A stretch of 64,000 nt of DNA from an uncultured Bacteroidota bacterium. Its GTDB lineage: Bacteria > Bacteroidota > Bacteroidia > Bacteroidales > GWA2-32-17. Position numbers and translations under genes: made by a program. The DNA is taken from positions 16,544 to 80,543 of the forward strand of contig CAILUD010000099.1 of the NCBI GenBank assembly GCA_903837285.1, given 5' to 3'. Of the stretch, positions 1 through 8,437 are shown piece after piece (within the stretch, counting starts at the first letter, position 1; every line of letters begins with the position of its first letter). The notes beneath the pieces were generated by a model, which was not told where the DNA came from, made no database searches, and saw only the letters and a list, made by a program, of their open reading frames with translations.

Positions 1-936
1 ACTTACTCTAAGTTCAGGGGCATTGCGGGAATTTAGAGAAACATAAAGTTTTCCGTCGCTATTGTCAAGAACAAAATCAGGGGTTATCTGATGTATGTTT
101 TTATTCTGTGGATCGGAAAAAGAATTACCCGGGCGTGGACTTAAGTGAATAATTTCGTCAACAGCAGTTTTTAATTCCGATTCAGTAATCGAGAGTTTTT
201 TAATTATTTTATCAAAATGCTTTTTTGTAAATTCATCAAACTGTTCACTTAAAATTGAAATGGCATGTCTTATGGCGGGGTTTCTATTATCTTTTCGTGT
301 AATTTGAAGAAGCAAACATTCTTGAAGAGAGCGTGCTGCAACCCCTGGTGGATCTAATTGCTGAATTATTTCAAGAATCTCTAAAAGCTCTTTTTCAGTT
401 GTTGTTTCGTTTTGCAGAAAAGCTAAGTCGTCAACTATCGAAGAAATTTCCCTACGTAAATATCCATCCTCGTCAAGGTTACCAATTAAATATTCAGCAA
501 GTTTTGTTTGTTGAGGTGTTAAAAACCTTAATCCAATTTGCGATGTTAAGCTTTCGTGAAATGTTGACCCCGTTGAATAAATAAATTCTTTTCGATCGTC
601 ATCTTTCGAGTAATTATTTACATTTAAATTATAGTATGGGGTTTCGTCGTCATCGTCGTCAATATAATCTTCTAACGAAAATTCTTCATCTTTTTTTGGC
701 TCTTCAACTTCTTCTTCAAAATCTTCATCAAGATTTTCGTCATCATCAGAAATATCATCGTCATTATTATCAATCTCTTCTTCTGCTTCACCTTCTTCTA
801 AAGCAGGATTTTCTTCCATCTCTTTTTTAATACGTTGCTCTAGTTCCATAGTAGGAATTTCGAGAAGCTTTATAAGCTGTATCTGTTGTGGCGAAAGCTT
901 TTGCAAAAGCTTTTGCTGTAATCGTTGGTCTAACAT
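1..936 (-). CDS. rpoN: RNA polymerase sigma-54 factor, partial (C-terminus outside window)
   Basis: My translation of the reverse strand from the ATG at 936 runs open to the window edge. It begins MLDQRLQQKLLQKLSPQQIQ, the glutamine/leucine-rich activator-interaction region of sigma-54. An acidic stretch of Asp/Glu follows (about residues 40-95, region II), then the start of the core-binding region (motifs LTPQQTKLAEYLIGNLDEDGYL and LDPPGVAARSLQECLLLQ in shorter form). The helix-turn-helix and RpoN box that read the -24/-12 promoter lie beyond base 1, so they cannot be checked. The gene starts 63 bases after asnS ends on the same strand, so it is probably cotranscribed with asnS. Confidence 0.93.
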   Translation of the reverse strand, partial: MLDQRLQQKLLQKLSPQQIQLIKLLEIPTMELEQRIKKEMEENPALEEGEAEEEIDNNDDDISDDDENLDEDFEEEVEEPKKDEEFSLEDYIDDDDDETPYYNLNVNNYSKDDDRKEFIYSTGSTFHESLTSQIGLRFLTPQQTKLAEYLIGNLDEDGYLRREISSIVDDLAFLQNETTTEKELLEILEIIQQLDPPGVAARSLQECLLLQITRKDNRNPAIRHAISILSEQFDEFTKKHFDKIIKKLSITESELKTAVDEIIHLSPRPGNSFSDPQNKNIHQITPDFVLDNSDGKLYVSLNSRNAPELRVS

Positions 937-999
937 ATTGCTTTGTTTTTCCTTGTAAAGACGTAAACGAAAAGTTTATTTTAAAGTTACAAGTTTTAT

Positions 1000-2388
1000 T
1001 TAAAACTCAGCATTTTTAGGTGTTCTTGGGAATGGAATTACGTCGCGAATATTTGCCATTCCTGTTACAAATAAGATTAATCTTTCAAAGCCAAGTCCAA
1101 AACCACTATGAGGTGCTGTTCCAAATTTACGGGTTTCTAAATACCACCACATATCTTTTGAAGGAATCTGTAGTTCGTTAATTCTTGCTTCAAGTTTTTC
1201 TAAATTTTCTTCTCGCTGCGATCCGCCAATTATTTCGCCAATTTTAGGAAATAAAACATCCATTGCCCTAACGGTTTTTCCATCAGTATTTTGTTTCATG
1301 TAAAATGCTTTTATTTCCTTTGGATAATCAATTAAAATTACCGGTTTATTGAAATGTTTTTCTACAAGATAACGCTCGTGTTCTGATTGTAAGTCTGTTC
1401 CCCATGAAACTGGAAATTCAAATTTTTCTCCCGATTTCATTAGAATTTCAACGGCTTCAGTATAAGTTAAGCGTTTAAAGTCATTGTTAACAACAAATTC
1501 TAAACGAGAGATTAATTCTTTGTCGTACATCTCATTTAAAAAATTTAAATCTTCTTTGCAGTTTTCTAATGCATATTTTACAAGGTATTGCACAAAATCC
1601 TGCGCAAGAGTCATGTTGTCTTCTAAATCATAAAATGCCATTTCAGGTTCAATCATCCAGAATTCTGCAAGATGCCGGGGAGTATTTGAGTTTTCGGCTC
1701 TAAAGGTCGGACCAAAAGTATAAATTTCAGAAAGTGCCATTGCTGCTAGTTCGCCTTCAAGCTGACCAGATACTGTAAGATTTGTTTCTTTTCCAAAAAA
1801 GTCTTGCGAAAAATCAATTTTTCCTTCTGGTGTTTTTGGTAAATTATGAGGATCAAGAGTTGATACTCTAAACATTTGTCCTGCACCTTCGGCATCCGAC
1901 CCTGTAATAATAGGTGTATGAATGTAGTAAAAACCTTTATCGTTAAAATATTTGTGGATAGCAAAAGCCATATTATGCCGAATTCTTAAAACTGCGCCAA
2001 AAGTATTTGTTCGTGGCCTTAAATGTGCAATGCTTCTTAAAAATTCCAAAGTATGCCCTTTTTTCTGTAATGGATAAGATTCGGGATCGCTTGTTCCATA
2101 TAATTGAATCTCTTTTGCTTGCATTTCAACAGGTTGGCCTTGGCCTTGCGACTCTACTAATATTCCTTTAACTTTAATACAAGCGCCAGTTGTAATATTT
2201 TTTAATGCTTCTTCGCCAAAAACAGCAATATCAACAACAACTTGCATGCTATGAATGATTGAACCATCATTTATTGCAATAAAACTTACATTTTTATTTC
2301 CTCTACGAGTTCTAACCCAGCCCTCTACAATAACTTCTTTTCCAAAATCTTTGGATAATAATAACTCTTTAATTTTAATGCGTTTCAT
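1000..2388 (-). CDS. asnS: Asparaginyl-tRNA synthetase
   Basis: This cytoplasmic class II synthetase charges tRNA-Asn. The 462-residue length is normal for bacterial AsnRS. The N-terminal OB-fold anticodon-binding domain (about residues 1-115) contains [16 protein letters not shown]. The catalytic domain holds motif 2 ([20 protein letters not shown]) and, near the C-terminus, motif 3 ([15 protein letters not shown]), ending in the usual [11 protein letters not shown]. The Asn type rather than the Asp type is supported by the short length, the lack of a GAD insertion and the [11 protein letters not shown] stretch. A good Bacteroidota promoter lies just upstream at 2407-2438. rpoN follows downstream. 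Confidence 0.96.
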   Translation of the reverse strand: MKRIKIKELLLSKDFGKEVIVEGWVRTRRGNKNVSFIAINDGSIIHSMQVVVDIAVFGEEALKNITTGACIKVKGILVESQGQGQPVEMQAKEIQLYGTSDPESYPLQKKGHTLEFLRSIAHLRPRTNTFGAVLRIRHNMAFAIHKYFNDKGFYYIHTPIITGSDAEGAGQMFRVSTLDPHNLPKTPEGKIDFSQDFFGKETNLTVSGQLEGELAAMALSEIYTFGPTFRAENSNTPRHLAEFWMIEPEMAFYDLEDNMTLAQDFVQYLVKYALENCKEDLNFLNEMYDKELISRLEFVVNNDFKRLTYTEAVEILMKSGEKFEFPVSWGTDLQSEHERYLVEKHFNKPVILIDYPKEIKAFYMKQNTDGKTVRAMDVLFPKIGEIIGGSQREENLEKLEARINELQIPSKDMWWYLETRKFGTAPHSGFGLGFERLILFVTGMANIRDVIPFPRTPKNAEF

Positions 2389-2406
2389 GTTAAATATTTT
2401 GAACTA

Positions 2407-2438
2407 CAAACCTAATATGATTTTTACTGCTCTCCAAA
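2407..2438 (-). promoter_or_regulatory. Promoter of asnS(-rpoN), Bacteroidota type
   Basis: Read on the minus strand, TTTG (2438-2435) is followed after 20 nt by TAGGTTTG (2414-2407). This matches the Bacteroidota primary sigma consensus (TTTG at -33, TAnnTTTG at -7). The predicted start would leave a leader of about 10-15 nt before the asnS ATG. Confidence 0.55.
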
Positions 2439-2682
2439 CATTTCAACAGATCATAAATAACTTTAATGAAATTTATGAAATGGATAAAAAACCGTTTTGA
2501 ATTTTTAAAAAGTTTCTAAAATTACACTTAATACGACAATACAGGTTGTTAAGAGGCTTAGTTGTTTTGTTAAGAAGTTCATTGTTGTTTTTTTATATTT
2601 CAAATTGTATTTTTATACCGAAAGTAATAATCTTATTTATGTTTAAAAAATGCAAAACATAGACTTATGATTATTTCCCTTT

Positions 2683-2709
2683 TTTGATATATATTTTTTG
2701 TCTATCTTG
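2683..2709 (+). promoter_or_regulatory. Possible promoter of the T9SS propeller gene
   Basis: TTTG at 2683-2686 and TATCTTG at 2703-2709 resemble the Bacteroidota -33/-7 boxes, but the spacing is 16 nt rather than 19-20 and one -7 base is missing. The start codon lies about 50 nt downstream. Confidence 0.3.
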
Positions 2710-2758
2710 TGCATTTATTTTTAATTTGTAAGTAAAAATTAACTAGAAAAATAATTAT

Positions 2759-5713
2759 ATGAGAACCAAGCGTTTATTTTTATCTTTAACATTATTGTTA
2801 GCTGCGGGTGTTGCTTTTACTTTTTTAACATCATTAACTAACAATGCTGATGTAATCTTGAAAAGCAAGAATTCTATTCAGAATTTTTTAAAGAACCACA
2901 GTATTATCAATGATTTCTTTTTAGAAGGCGATGCACCAAAAGATGGTAATGGAAAAGTTCGTGCAAATAAAGAATCCAATGTTAAAAAGACTCCGGCAGC
3001 TCAAATGAGTTGGGTAGAAATGGGCCCAAGTAATATTGGTGGAAGAACAAGATCGGTACTAGTTGATAAAAACAATTCAAATATTGTTTTTGCTGGTTCT
3101 GTTGGTGGGGGAATTTGGAAATCAACTACCGGTGGTCTTTCCTGGGATAAAATTACAGGAAGTGATGCTTTAGATAATATTATTGTAAGTTCAATTTGCC
3201 AGGCTTCAAATGGCGATATCTATGTTGGAACAGGTGAATATTATGGTTCTTATAAGGGTTTAGGATATAGAGGACAAGGTATTTGGAAGTCTGTAAATGC
3301 GGGTGATACATGGACACAATTAACATCAACTTGGAATAATGCTGATGATTCAAAAAATATTTTTTATTATGTAAGTAAAATTGCAATTCATCCTACAAAT
3401 TCAAGTAAGATTTATGCTGCCACAGCTAAAGGCTTAAGAGTGTCCATTGATGCTGGTAGTACATGGTCAAATCCAATTACTGATACATATGCCGATTCTG
3501 TTTGTACTGATGTTCAGGTAAGCAAAGATGGATTGGTAGTTACAGCTGCTTTAGACTGTAATGCATATGTTTGTAATACTGGAAATGACGTTTTTGTTAA
3601 TGTTTCCGGAGCATTAGTAACTCAAATTCCTACAGACGTAAAACGCATAGAATTTGCAATTGCTCCTTCTAATTCAGATTATGTTTATTGCCTTGCTGCA
3701 GCAAACGATGGTGGATTAAAAAATGTATATAAATCAGCAGATAAAGGTAATACTTTTACTAAAATGATACCTGTATTAAGTTCTCAGTTTACACCATTTG
3801 GTATTGTTGTAAATAGTACCACTATTATCAAACGAGGACTTTATAATAATGTAATCTCTGTATTCCCTGATGATCCAGAACATTTGTTATTAGGAGGTTA
3901 TGATCTTTATGAGTATACGCCAGCTGCTTCTTGGCATGGCGTGTCGTCAAGTTTAAATAGTTTTTCTACATCATATATTCATGCCGGAATTCATACAATT
4001 AAATTTGTTTCAAATTATTCTGCTTCAAATAAAATAATTTATGTAGGAACAGATGGTGGAGTGTTCCGCTCAACTGATGGTGCAGCTACATGGACACAAA
4101 TGAATAAGAATTATAATACAGCAATTTTTAATTCTGTAAGTTTTTCTAATGATATAGCTGTAATAGGTGGTACACAAAATAATGGAACTCAATTAATAAC
4201 TAGTACAGGAACAAATATTACTGATTCATATAAAATATTTGCGGGCGATGGCGGATACTGTGAGTTTTCAATGTTGAATCCTAGATTTATTTTTGCAACA
4301 AGCTCTTATGGTAAATTAGGAAGATCAATTGATTATGGTGTGAGTTTTGACTCTGCTGATGATAATATTTTCAGTAAAAATGTTAGAGGTACTCCTGATA
4401 CTATAGCAACTTCTCTTCAATCATTTGTTACGCCTATTCGTTTATGGGAAAGTTTTTATGATACAAACAGTTTACAAATAATAATTTTTAAAGCTCCGCG
4501 TGTATATCATTTAGGAGATACTGCTTCTATTAGAACTCCATGCGAAAGATATATTGAGCATATTGTGACTTTAGCTGATTTAAAAGGGAATCCTAACGAT
4601 TCTATAGAAAAATCTGACACTATTCTTGTTAAGGATACTTATCAATCTGTATTAGCAATGGGAATTAGTAGTAAAGCAGGAGTAGTAGTTGGTGGTGCTA
4701 TCTGGATTACACGTGAAGGTCTTGATTTTTCTAAGGTTCCACCAGTTTGGTATAGGATTTCTAAATTAACTACAGTAAAAGAAATTCAAAAGATAGAATT
4801 TTCTAAAGATGGTGATCATTTATATTTTTCTGATTATAATTCAGCAACAGGTGTAAGCAAAATATATCGTTGTTCTAATCTTTTAATTAGTAGAGACAGT
4901 ACTACTTGTAGCTTTAACTCTACTCAACAGATTATTACAACTACTGAAATCGGTAATTTTGATCGTAAAATTACAAGTATTGCAGTTGATCCTCGAAATG
5001 CAGAGAATATTGCAGTTACATTAGGAGGTTATAATAGTACTGATTATATTTATTATTCAAGTAATGCAGCTACAACTACATCATCAGTAACTACTGATAA
5101 TTTTACATCAAGACAAGGTTCTTTATCTCCGATGCCTGTTTATAGCGCTATAATTAACTGGAATTCTATGGCTACCATCATAGGAACAGAATCAGGGGTA
5201 TATTCAACAGATGATATTAGTGCTGCAACTCCAACTTGGGAAAAGCAAGCTGGCATGCCAAATGTTCCTGTAGTTCAACTTCGTCAACAATTTAAAGAAA
5301 ATGGTTGGCTTGTTGCGCCTGTTGTTAATAATGGTTTTAATACCGGCATTAAAAATCATGGTTTCATATATGCTGCAACTGCTGGTCGTGGAATTTTTCG
5401 TTGCGAAGATTTTAGAGGACCGGTTAGTGTTCCTGAAATTGTAGGAAATAAAGCAAATTCTTTGAATATTGTTGTTTTCCCAAATCCTACAAAGGAAATA
5501 GCTAGCATTTCTTTTAATTTAAACAAAAGAAGTGATGTTGTTATTAGTATTTACGATTTATCAGGAAATGTTGTAAAAACAATTCCTTATAAAAATCAGG
5601 ATGCTGGTAATCACAGTGTAAGTATTAACATCAATGATCTTTCTGCTGGTACTTACATTGCAGCAATGGAATCAAATGGTGTTAAAAACACTGCAAAATT
5701 TGTGATTTATTAA
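2759..5713 (+). CDS. Large exported beta-propeller (BNR/sortilin-like) protein with T9SS sorting domain
   Basis: This 984-residue protein begins with a basic, hydrophobic export segment (residues 1-28). From about residue 85 it carries sialidase/VPS10-type repeats recognisable by Asp-box-like turns such as GGIWKSTTGGLSWDKI, GVFRSTDGAATWTQM and SADKGNTFTKM. These repeats build beta-propellers and do not themselves prove sialidase activity; the arginine triad cannot be assigned by eye. The C-terminal 75 residues are a T9SS type A domain (VVFPNPTKEIASISF ... GTYIAAMESNGVKNTAKFVIY). The sequence therefore shows a secreted or surface-anchored protein, probably binding or processing a polymer; the substrate is unknown. 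The gene stands alone, followed by a strong terminator. Confidence 0.85.
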   Translation: MRTKRLFLSLTLLLAAGVAFTFLTSLTNNADVILKSKNSIQNFLKNHSIINDFFLEGDAPKDGNGKVRANKESNVKKTPAAQMSWVEMGPSNIGGRTRSVLVDKNNSNIVFAGSVGGGIWKSTTGGLSWDKITGSDALDNIIVSSICQASNGDIYVGTGEYYGSYKGLGYRGQGIWKSVNAGDTWTQLTSTWNNADDSKNIFYYVSKIAIHPTNSSKIYAATAKGLRVSIDAGSTWSNPITDTYADSVCTDVQVSKDGLVVTAALDCNAYVCNTGNDVFVNVSGALVTQIPTDVKRIEFAIAPSNSDYVYCLAAANDGGLKNVYKSADKGNTFTKMIPVLSSQFTPFGIVVNSTTIIKRGLYNNVISVFPDDPEHLLLGGYDLYEYTPAASWHGVSSSLNSFSTSYIHAGIHTIKFVSNYSASNKIIYVGTDGGVFRSTDGAATWTQMNKNYNTAIFNSVSFSNDIAVIGGTQNNGTQLITSTGTNITDSYKIFAGDGGYCEFSMLNPRFIFATSSYGKLGRSIDYGVSFDSADDNIFSKNVRGTPDTIATSLQSFVTPIRLWESFYDTNSLQIIIFKAPRVYHLGDTASIRTPCERYIEHIVTLADLKGNPNDSIEKSDTILVKDTYQSVLAMGISSKAGVVVGGAIWITREGLDFSKVPPVWYRISKLTTVKEIQKIEFSKDGDHLYFSDYNSATGVSKIYRCSNLLISRDSTTCSFNSTQQIITTTEIGNFDRKITSIAVDPRNAENIAVTLGGYNSTDYIYYSSNAATTTSSVTTDNFTSRQGSLSPMPVYSAIINWNSMATIIGTESGVYSTDDISAATPTWEKQAGMPNVPVVQLRQQFKENGWLVAPVVNNGFNTGIKNHGFIYAATAGRGIFRCEDFRGPVSVPEIVGNKANSLNIVVFPNPTKEIASISFNLNKRSDVVISIYDLSGNVVKTIPYKNQDAGNHSVSININDLSAGTYIAAMESNGVKNTAKFVIY

Positions 5714-5734
5714 TTTCTCATAGCTTACATTAAA

Positions 5735-5767
5735 GAAACCCTGTTGAGAGACAGGGTTTTTTATTTT
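5735..5767 (+). terminator. Intrinsic terminator after the propeller gene
   Basis: The perfect 8-bp inverted repeat AACCCTGT (5737-5744) / ACAGGGTT (5751-5758) with a 6-nt loop is followed by a T-rich tract. It starts 24 nt after the stop codon. Confidence 0.85.
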
Positions 5768-5785
5768 ATAAACATTACAAAGGTT

Positions 5786-5816
5786 TTTGTGGTTATACTT
5801 ATAATCATTAATTTTG
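5786..5816 (+). promoter_or_regulatory. Promoter of gapA, Bacteroidota type
   Basis: TTTG (5786-5789), a 19-nt spacer and TAATTTTG (5809-5816) match the Bacteroidota consensus exactly. The predicted leader to the ATG at 5859 is about 35 nt. Confidence 0.65.
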
Positions 5817-5858
5817 CGGATTCATTTTTATAGAAAACAGTATTAAATTTTATTGAAT

Positions 5859-6866
5859 ATGACAAAGATAAAAGTTGCGATTAACGGATTTGGAAGAATT
5901 GGAAGAAACGTTTTTAAAATTGCCTTAAATCGTTCTGATGTTGAAATTGTAGGTATAAATGATCTTACCGATACGCAAACTCTTGCTCATCTTTTAAAAT
6001 ATGATTCTACCCAAGGTAAATTCGATGGTACTGTTGCATTCGATAATGAGAATCTTATAGTAAATGGAGTTAAAATAAAAGTTACTTCAGAAAGAAGCCC
6101 GGCAAGTATTAAATGGTCGGTAACCCCTGATGTGGTAATTGAATCAACAGGTAAATTTGTAAGTAAAGAAAGCGAAAAAGGTGGATACGGAGATCATCTA
6201 AAAGCAGGTGCTAAAAAAGTTATTTTGACTGTACCATCAAAAGATACAATTGATAGAATGATAGTATTAGGAGTAAACGATAATGATTTACTCCCAACCG
6301 ATCAATGTGTTTCTAATGCAAGTTGTACAACAAATTGTTTAGCTCCGGTAGTAAAAGTGTTAAATGATGCATTTGGAGTTGAAACAGGCTTTATGACAAC
6401 AATTCATGCATATACAAACGATCAGATGATACTTGATTCGCCACATAAAGATTTAAGAAGGGCAAGATCATGTGCTGTTTCTCAGATACCAACAACAACT
6501 GGAGCCGCAAAAGCAGTTGGAAAAGTAATTCCAGAATTAAAAGGAAAATTAGATGGTTTGGCAATTCGCGTACCAACACCAACAGGTTCATTGGTTGATT
6601 TTGTTGTAAATTTAAAAACTGAAGCTACTAAAGAACAGATTAATGCGGCAATGAAAAAAGCTGCCGAAGGTCCAATGAAAGGAATTTTGGAATATACCGA
6701 AGATCCTATTGTTTCAGTTGATATTATTCATAATCCACATTCAAGTATATTTGATGCATTAAGCACAATGGTTATTGGTAAAACTGTTAAGGTTCTTTCA
6801 TGGTACGATAACGAATGGGGATATTCAAATAGAGTAGTAGATTTAATACCTCTACTTTTTAAATAA
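5859..6866 (+). CDS. gapA: Glyceraldehyde-3-phosphate dehydrogenase, type I
   Basis: The enzyme oxidises glyceraldehyde-3-phosphate to 1,3-bisphosphoglycerate with NAD in glycolysis. It has 335 residues, a normal length. The N-terminal Rossmann motif is INGFGRIGRNVFK. The catalytic cysteine is C156 in SNASCTTNCLAP and the partner histidine is H183 in TTIHAYTND. The C-terminus has the conserved SWYDNEWGYSNRV. I chose the ATG at 5859 rather than the TTG two codons upstream, because MTKIKVAINGFGRIG is the family start and the TTG would be unusual. It is monocistronic, between its own promoter and a terminator. Confidence 0.97.
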   Translation: MTKIKVAINGFGRIGRNVFKIALNRSDVEIVGINDLTDTQTLAHLLKYDSTQGKFDGTVAFDNENLIVNGVKIKVTSERSPASIKWSVTPDVVIESTGKFVSKESEKGGYGDHLKAGAKKVILTVPSKDTIDRMIVLGVNDNDLLPTDQCVSNASCTTNCLAPVVKVLNDAFGVETGFMTTIHAYTNDQMILDSPHKDLRRARSCAVSQIPTTTGAAKAVGKVIPELKGKLDGLAIRVPTPTGSLVDFVVNLKTEATKEQINAAMKKAAEGPMKGILEYTEDPIVSVDIIHNPHSSIFDALSTMVIGKTVKVLSWYDNEWGYSNRVVDLIPLLFK

Positions 6867-6873
6867 AAATAGG

Positions 6874-6896
6874 AAACCGGCATTTGCCGGTTTTTT
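6874..6896 (+). terminator. Intrinsic terminator of gapA
   Basis: AAACCGGC (6874-6881) and GCCGGTTT (6886-6893) form a perfect 8-bp stem with a 4-nt loop, followed directly by T residues. Confidence 0.9.
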
Positions 6897-6930
6897 ATTA
6901 GTCATTAAATCAAAAACATGAATCTAATTT

Positions 6931-6955
6931 GTCATGCTGAACAAATTGAAGCATC
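6931..6955. repeat. Single GTCATGCTGA-type intergenic palindromic repeat
   Basis: The segment starts GTCATGCTGAAC and ends GAAGCATC, an imperfect inverted repeat of the same family as the repeats at 48180, 59532 and 63630-63925. Repeats of this wording are scattered between genes in many bacterial genomes. Confidence 0.6.
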
Positions 6956-7002
6956 CACATTGATAAGCTAGATTTATATTTATTATAAAAAGTAAAAACA
7001 AG

Positions 7003-7983
7003 GTGAATACTTCTGGTTTTACAGAAATAAAAAATGATGTGGATTTTGAAAAATCTGCTCTTGATACATTTTGTTATCAAGCCGAAAAGAATATTGTATA
7101 CAAAGAATATTTAAGTCTGTTAAAAATTAATACCAAAAAAATTAAAAAAATTAACGAAATCCCTTTTTTACCCGTTTCTTTTTATAAAACACATAAAATA
7201 ACAACTGCACAAACTAACTCGGAAGCTGTATTTACAAGCAGCGGGACAACTGGCGATGAAACCTCAAAACATTACGTACACGAACTTTCGATTTATAAAA
7301 AAAGTTTTTTAAAATGTTTTGAAAAATTTTATGGAAATCCTAAAGAATATTGCATTTTAGCATTATTGCCATCGTATTTGGAAAGAGAAGGCTCGTCTTT
7401 GGTGTTTATGGTAAGTGAACTAATAAAACTAAGTGAGAATAAAGACTCAGGTTTTTTTCTTGAAAACACAAATGAATTAAATATAACAATACGTAAATAT
7501 ATTAATGCCACAAAAAAAGTTATATTATTAGGCGTTAGTTTTGCTTTGTTAGATTTTACAGAAAAGTTTCCACAACAATTAACAGATAATTTTATAGTGA
7601 TGGAAACTGGTGGAATGAAAGGAAGAAAAAAGGAAATTACAAGACAAGAATTACATCAAAGACTATACTCTGGCTTTGGAATTAACACTGTGCATAGCGA
7701 ATATGGAATGACAGAGTTGTTATCTCAGGCTTATTCTTCAGGTAATGGATTATATAATTGTCCGCCATGGATGAAAATTTTTATTCGTGACCCATATGAT
7801 CCATTTAATTTATTAAAAAAAGGCAAAACCGGTGGAATAAATATTATTGATTTAGCAAACAAACATTCATGTTCATTTATTGAAACACAGGATTTAGGAA
7901 AAATAAATGATGATGGAAGTTTTGAGGTGGTGGGAAGATTTGATAATAGTCAAATTAGAGGGTGTAATTTGTTAATAGATTAA
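7003..7983 (+). CDS. LuxE-like acyl-protein synthetase / acyl-CoA-ligase-family protein
   Basis: This 326-residue protein belongs to the LuxE/PaaK-like branch of adenylate-forming enzymes. The ATP-binding P-loop-like motif VFTSSGTTGDETSKH is near residues 76-90. Further family features are VMETGGMKGRKKEITRQEL and VHSEYGMTELLSQAYS (about residues 200-245), and the C-terminal FIETQDLGKINDDGSFEVVGRFDNSQIRGCN. LuxE activates a fatty acid as acyl-AMP and holds it as a thioester; the acyl substrate here is unknown. The start is GTG, since no in-frame ATG lies near the N-terminus. The 3' end overlaps the convergent TPR gene by 4 bp. No luxC or luxD partner is nearby. Confidence 0.85.
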   Translation: MNTSGFTEIKNDVDFEKSALDTFCYQAEKNIVYKEYLSLLKINTKKIKKINEIPFLPVSFYKTHKITTAQTNSEAVFTSSGTTGDETSKHYVHELSIYKKSFLKCFEKFYGNPKEYCILALLPSYLEREGSSLVFMVSELIKLSENKDSGFFLENTNELNITIRKYINATKKVILLGVSFALLDFTEKFPQQLTDNFIVMETGGMKGRKKEITRQELHQRLYSGFGINTVHSEYGMTELLSQAYSSGNGLYNCPPWMKIFIRDPYDPFNLLKKGKTGGINIIDLANKHSCSFIETQDLGKINDDGSFEVVGRFDNSQIRGCNLLID

Positions 7984-8435
7984 GGTAACTCCCCTAATTC
8001 CTTCATAAATAATCCACATTTATTTTTATATAAATCTTTTCCTTGAGGCAAGCCATAAAGAGCAGCTTTTTTAACATCTATGCATGAGCCTTTTGTATAT
8101 GCAAATCTTGATTTTGCAATTCCTCTGTTATAATATGCTTCGGAAAGAGTAGAATCAATTTTAAGTGCTTTGTTATAATCGCTTATAGCATCAGGATAAA
8201 GACCCATGTATGCGTATTGTACGCCTCTGTTTACATATAATGATGCATTGTTAGGATTAACATGAATTTGCTGAGAATACTGAAAAATGTTATCTTTTAT
8301 TTTTACTCTGTCAGCTTCAGTAAGGTTACGATTAAAATATAATTCCAGATTTAGAGGTTTCTTTTCCTGAGAATATAAAGAAAGATTAAAAAACAAAATG
8401 CAAAACAATACGCCAAAAGCAAAAAATTTATTCAT
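7980..8435 (-). CDS. Small exported TPR protein
   Basis: This 151-residue protein has an N-terminal signal peptide (about residues 1-22, ending LSLYSQ). One to two tetratricopeptide repeats follow: NNASLYVNRGVQYAYMGLYP and ISDYNKALKIDSTLSEAYYN. The C-terminal GSCIDVKKAALYGLPQGKDL contains the Cys and Asp/Lys pattern typical of the last repeat in Bacteroidota TPR proteins. It is probably a periplasmic scaffold protein. The gene starts 2 bp after the 813-residue lipoprotein gene ends on the same strand, so the two form an operon. The specific role is unknown. Confidence 0.8.
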   Translation of the reverse strand: MNKFFAFGVLFCILFFNLSLYSQEKKPLNLELYFNRNLTEADRVKIKDNIFQYSQQIHVNPNNASLYVNRGVQYAYMGLYPDAISDYNKALKIDSTLSEAYYNRGIAKSRFAYTKGSCIDVKKAALYGLPQGKDLYKNKCGLFMKELGELP

Positions 8436-8437
8436 TA

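Larger units (their letters stand above)
2389..2758. other. Intergenic region between divergent asnS and T9SS propeller gene
   Basis: These 370 AT-rich bases separate two divergent genes. Besides the asnS promoter at 2407-2438 and a possible weaker rightward promoter at 2683-2709 (TTTG, 16 nt, TATCTTG), I see no convincing small gene, tRNA or repeat here. Confidence 0.5.

Noticed and set aside
2759..5713. Sialidase activity for the propeller protein.
   Set aside because: Asp-box-like turns are shared by many non-enzymatic propellers. The catalytic Arg triad and Tyr/Glu pair could not be placed.
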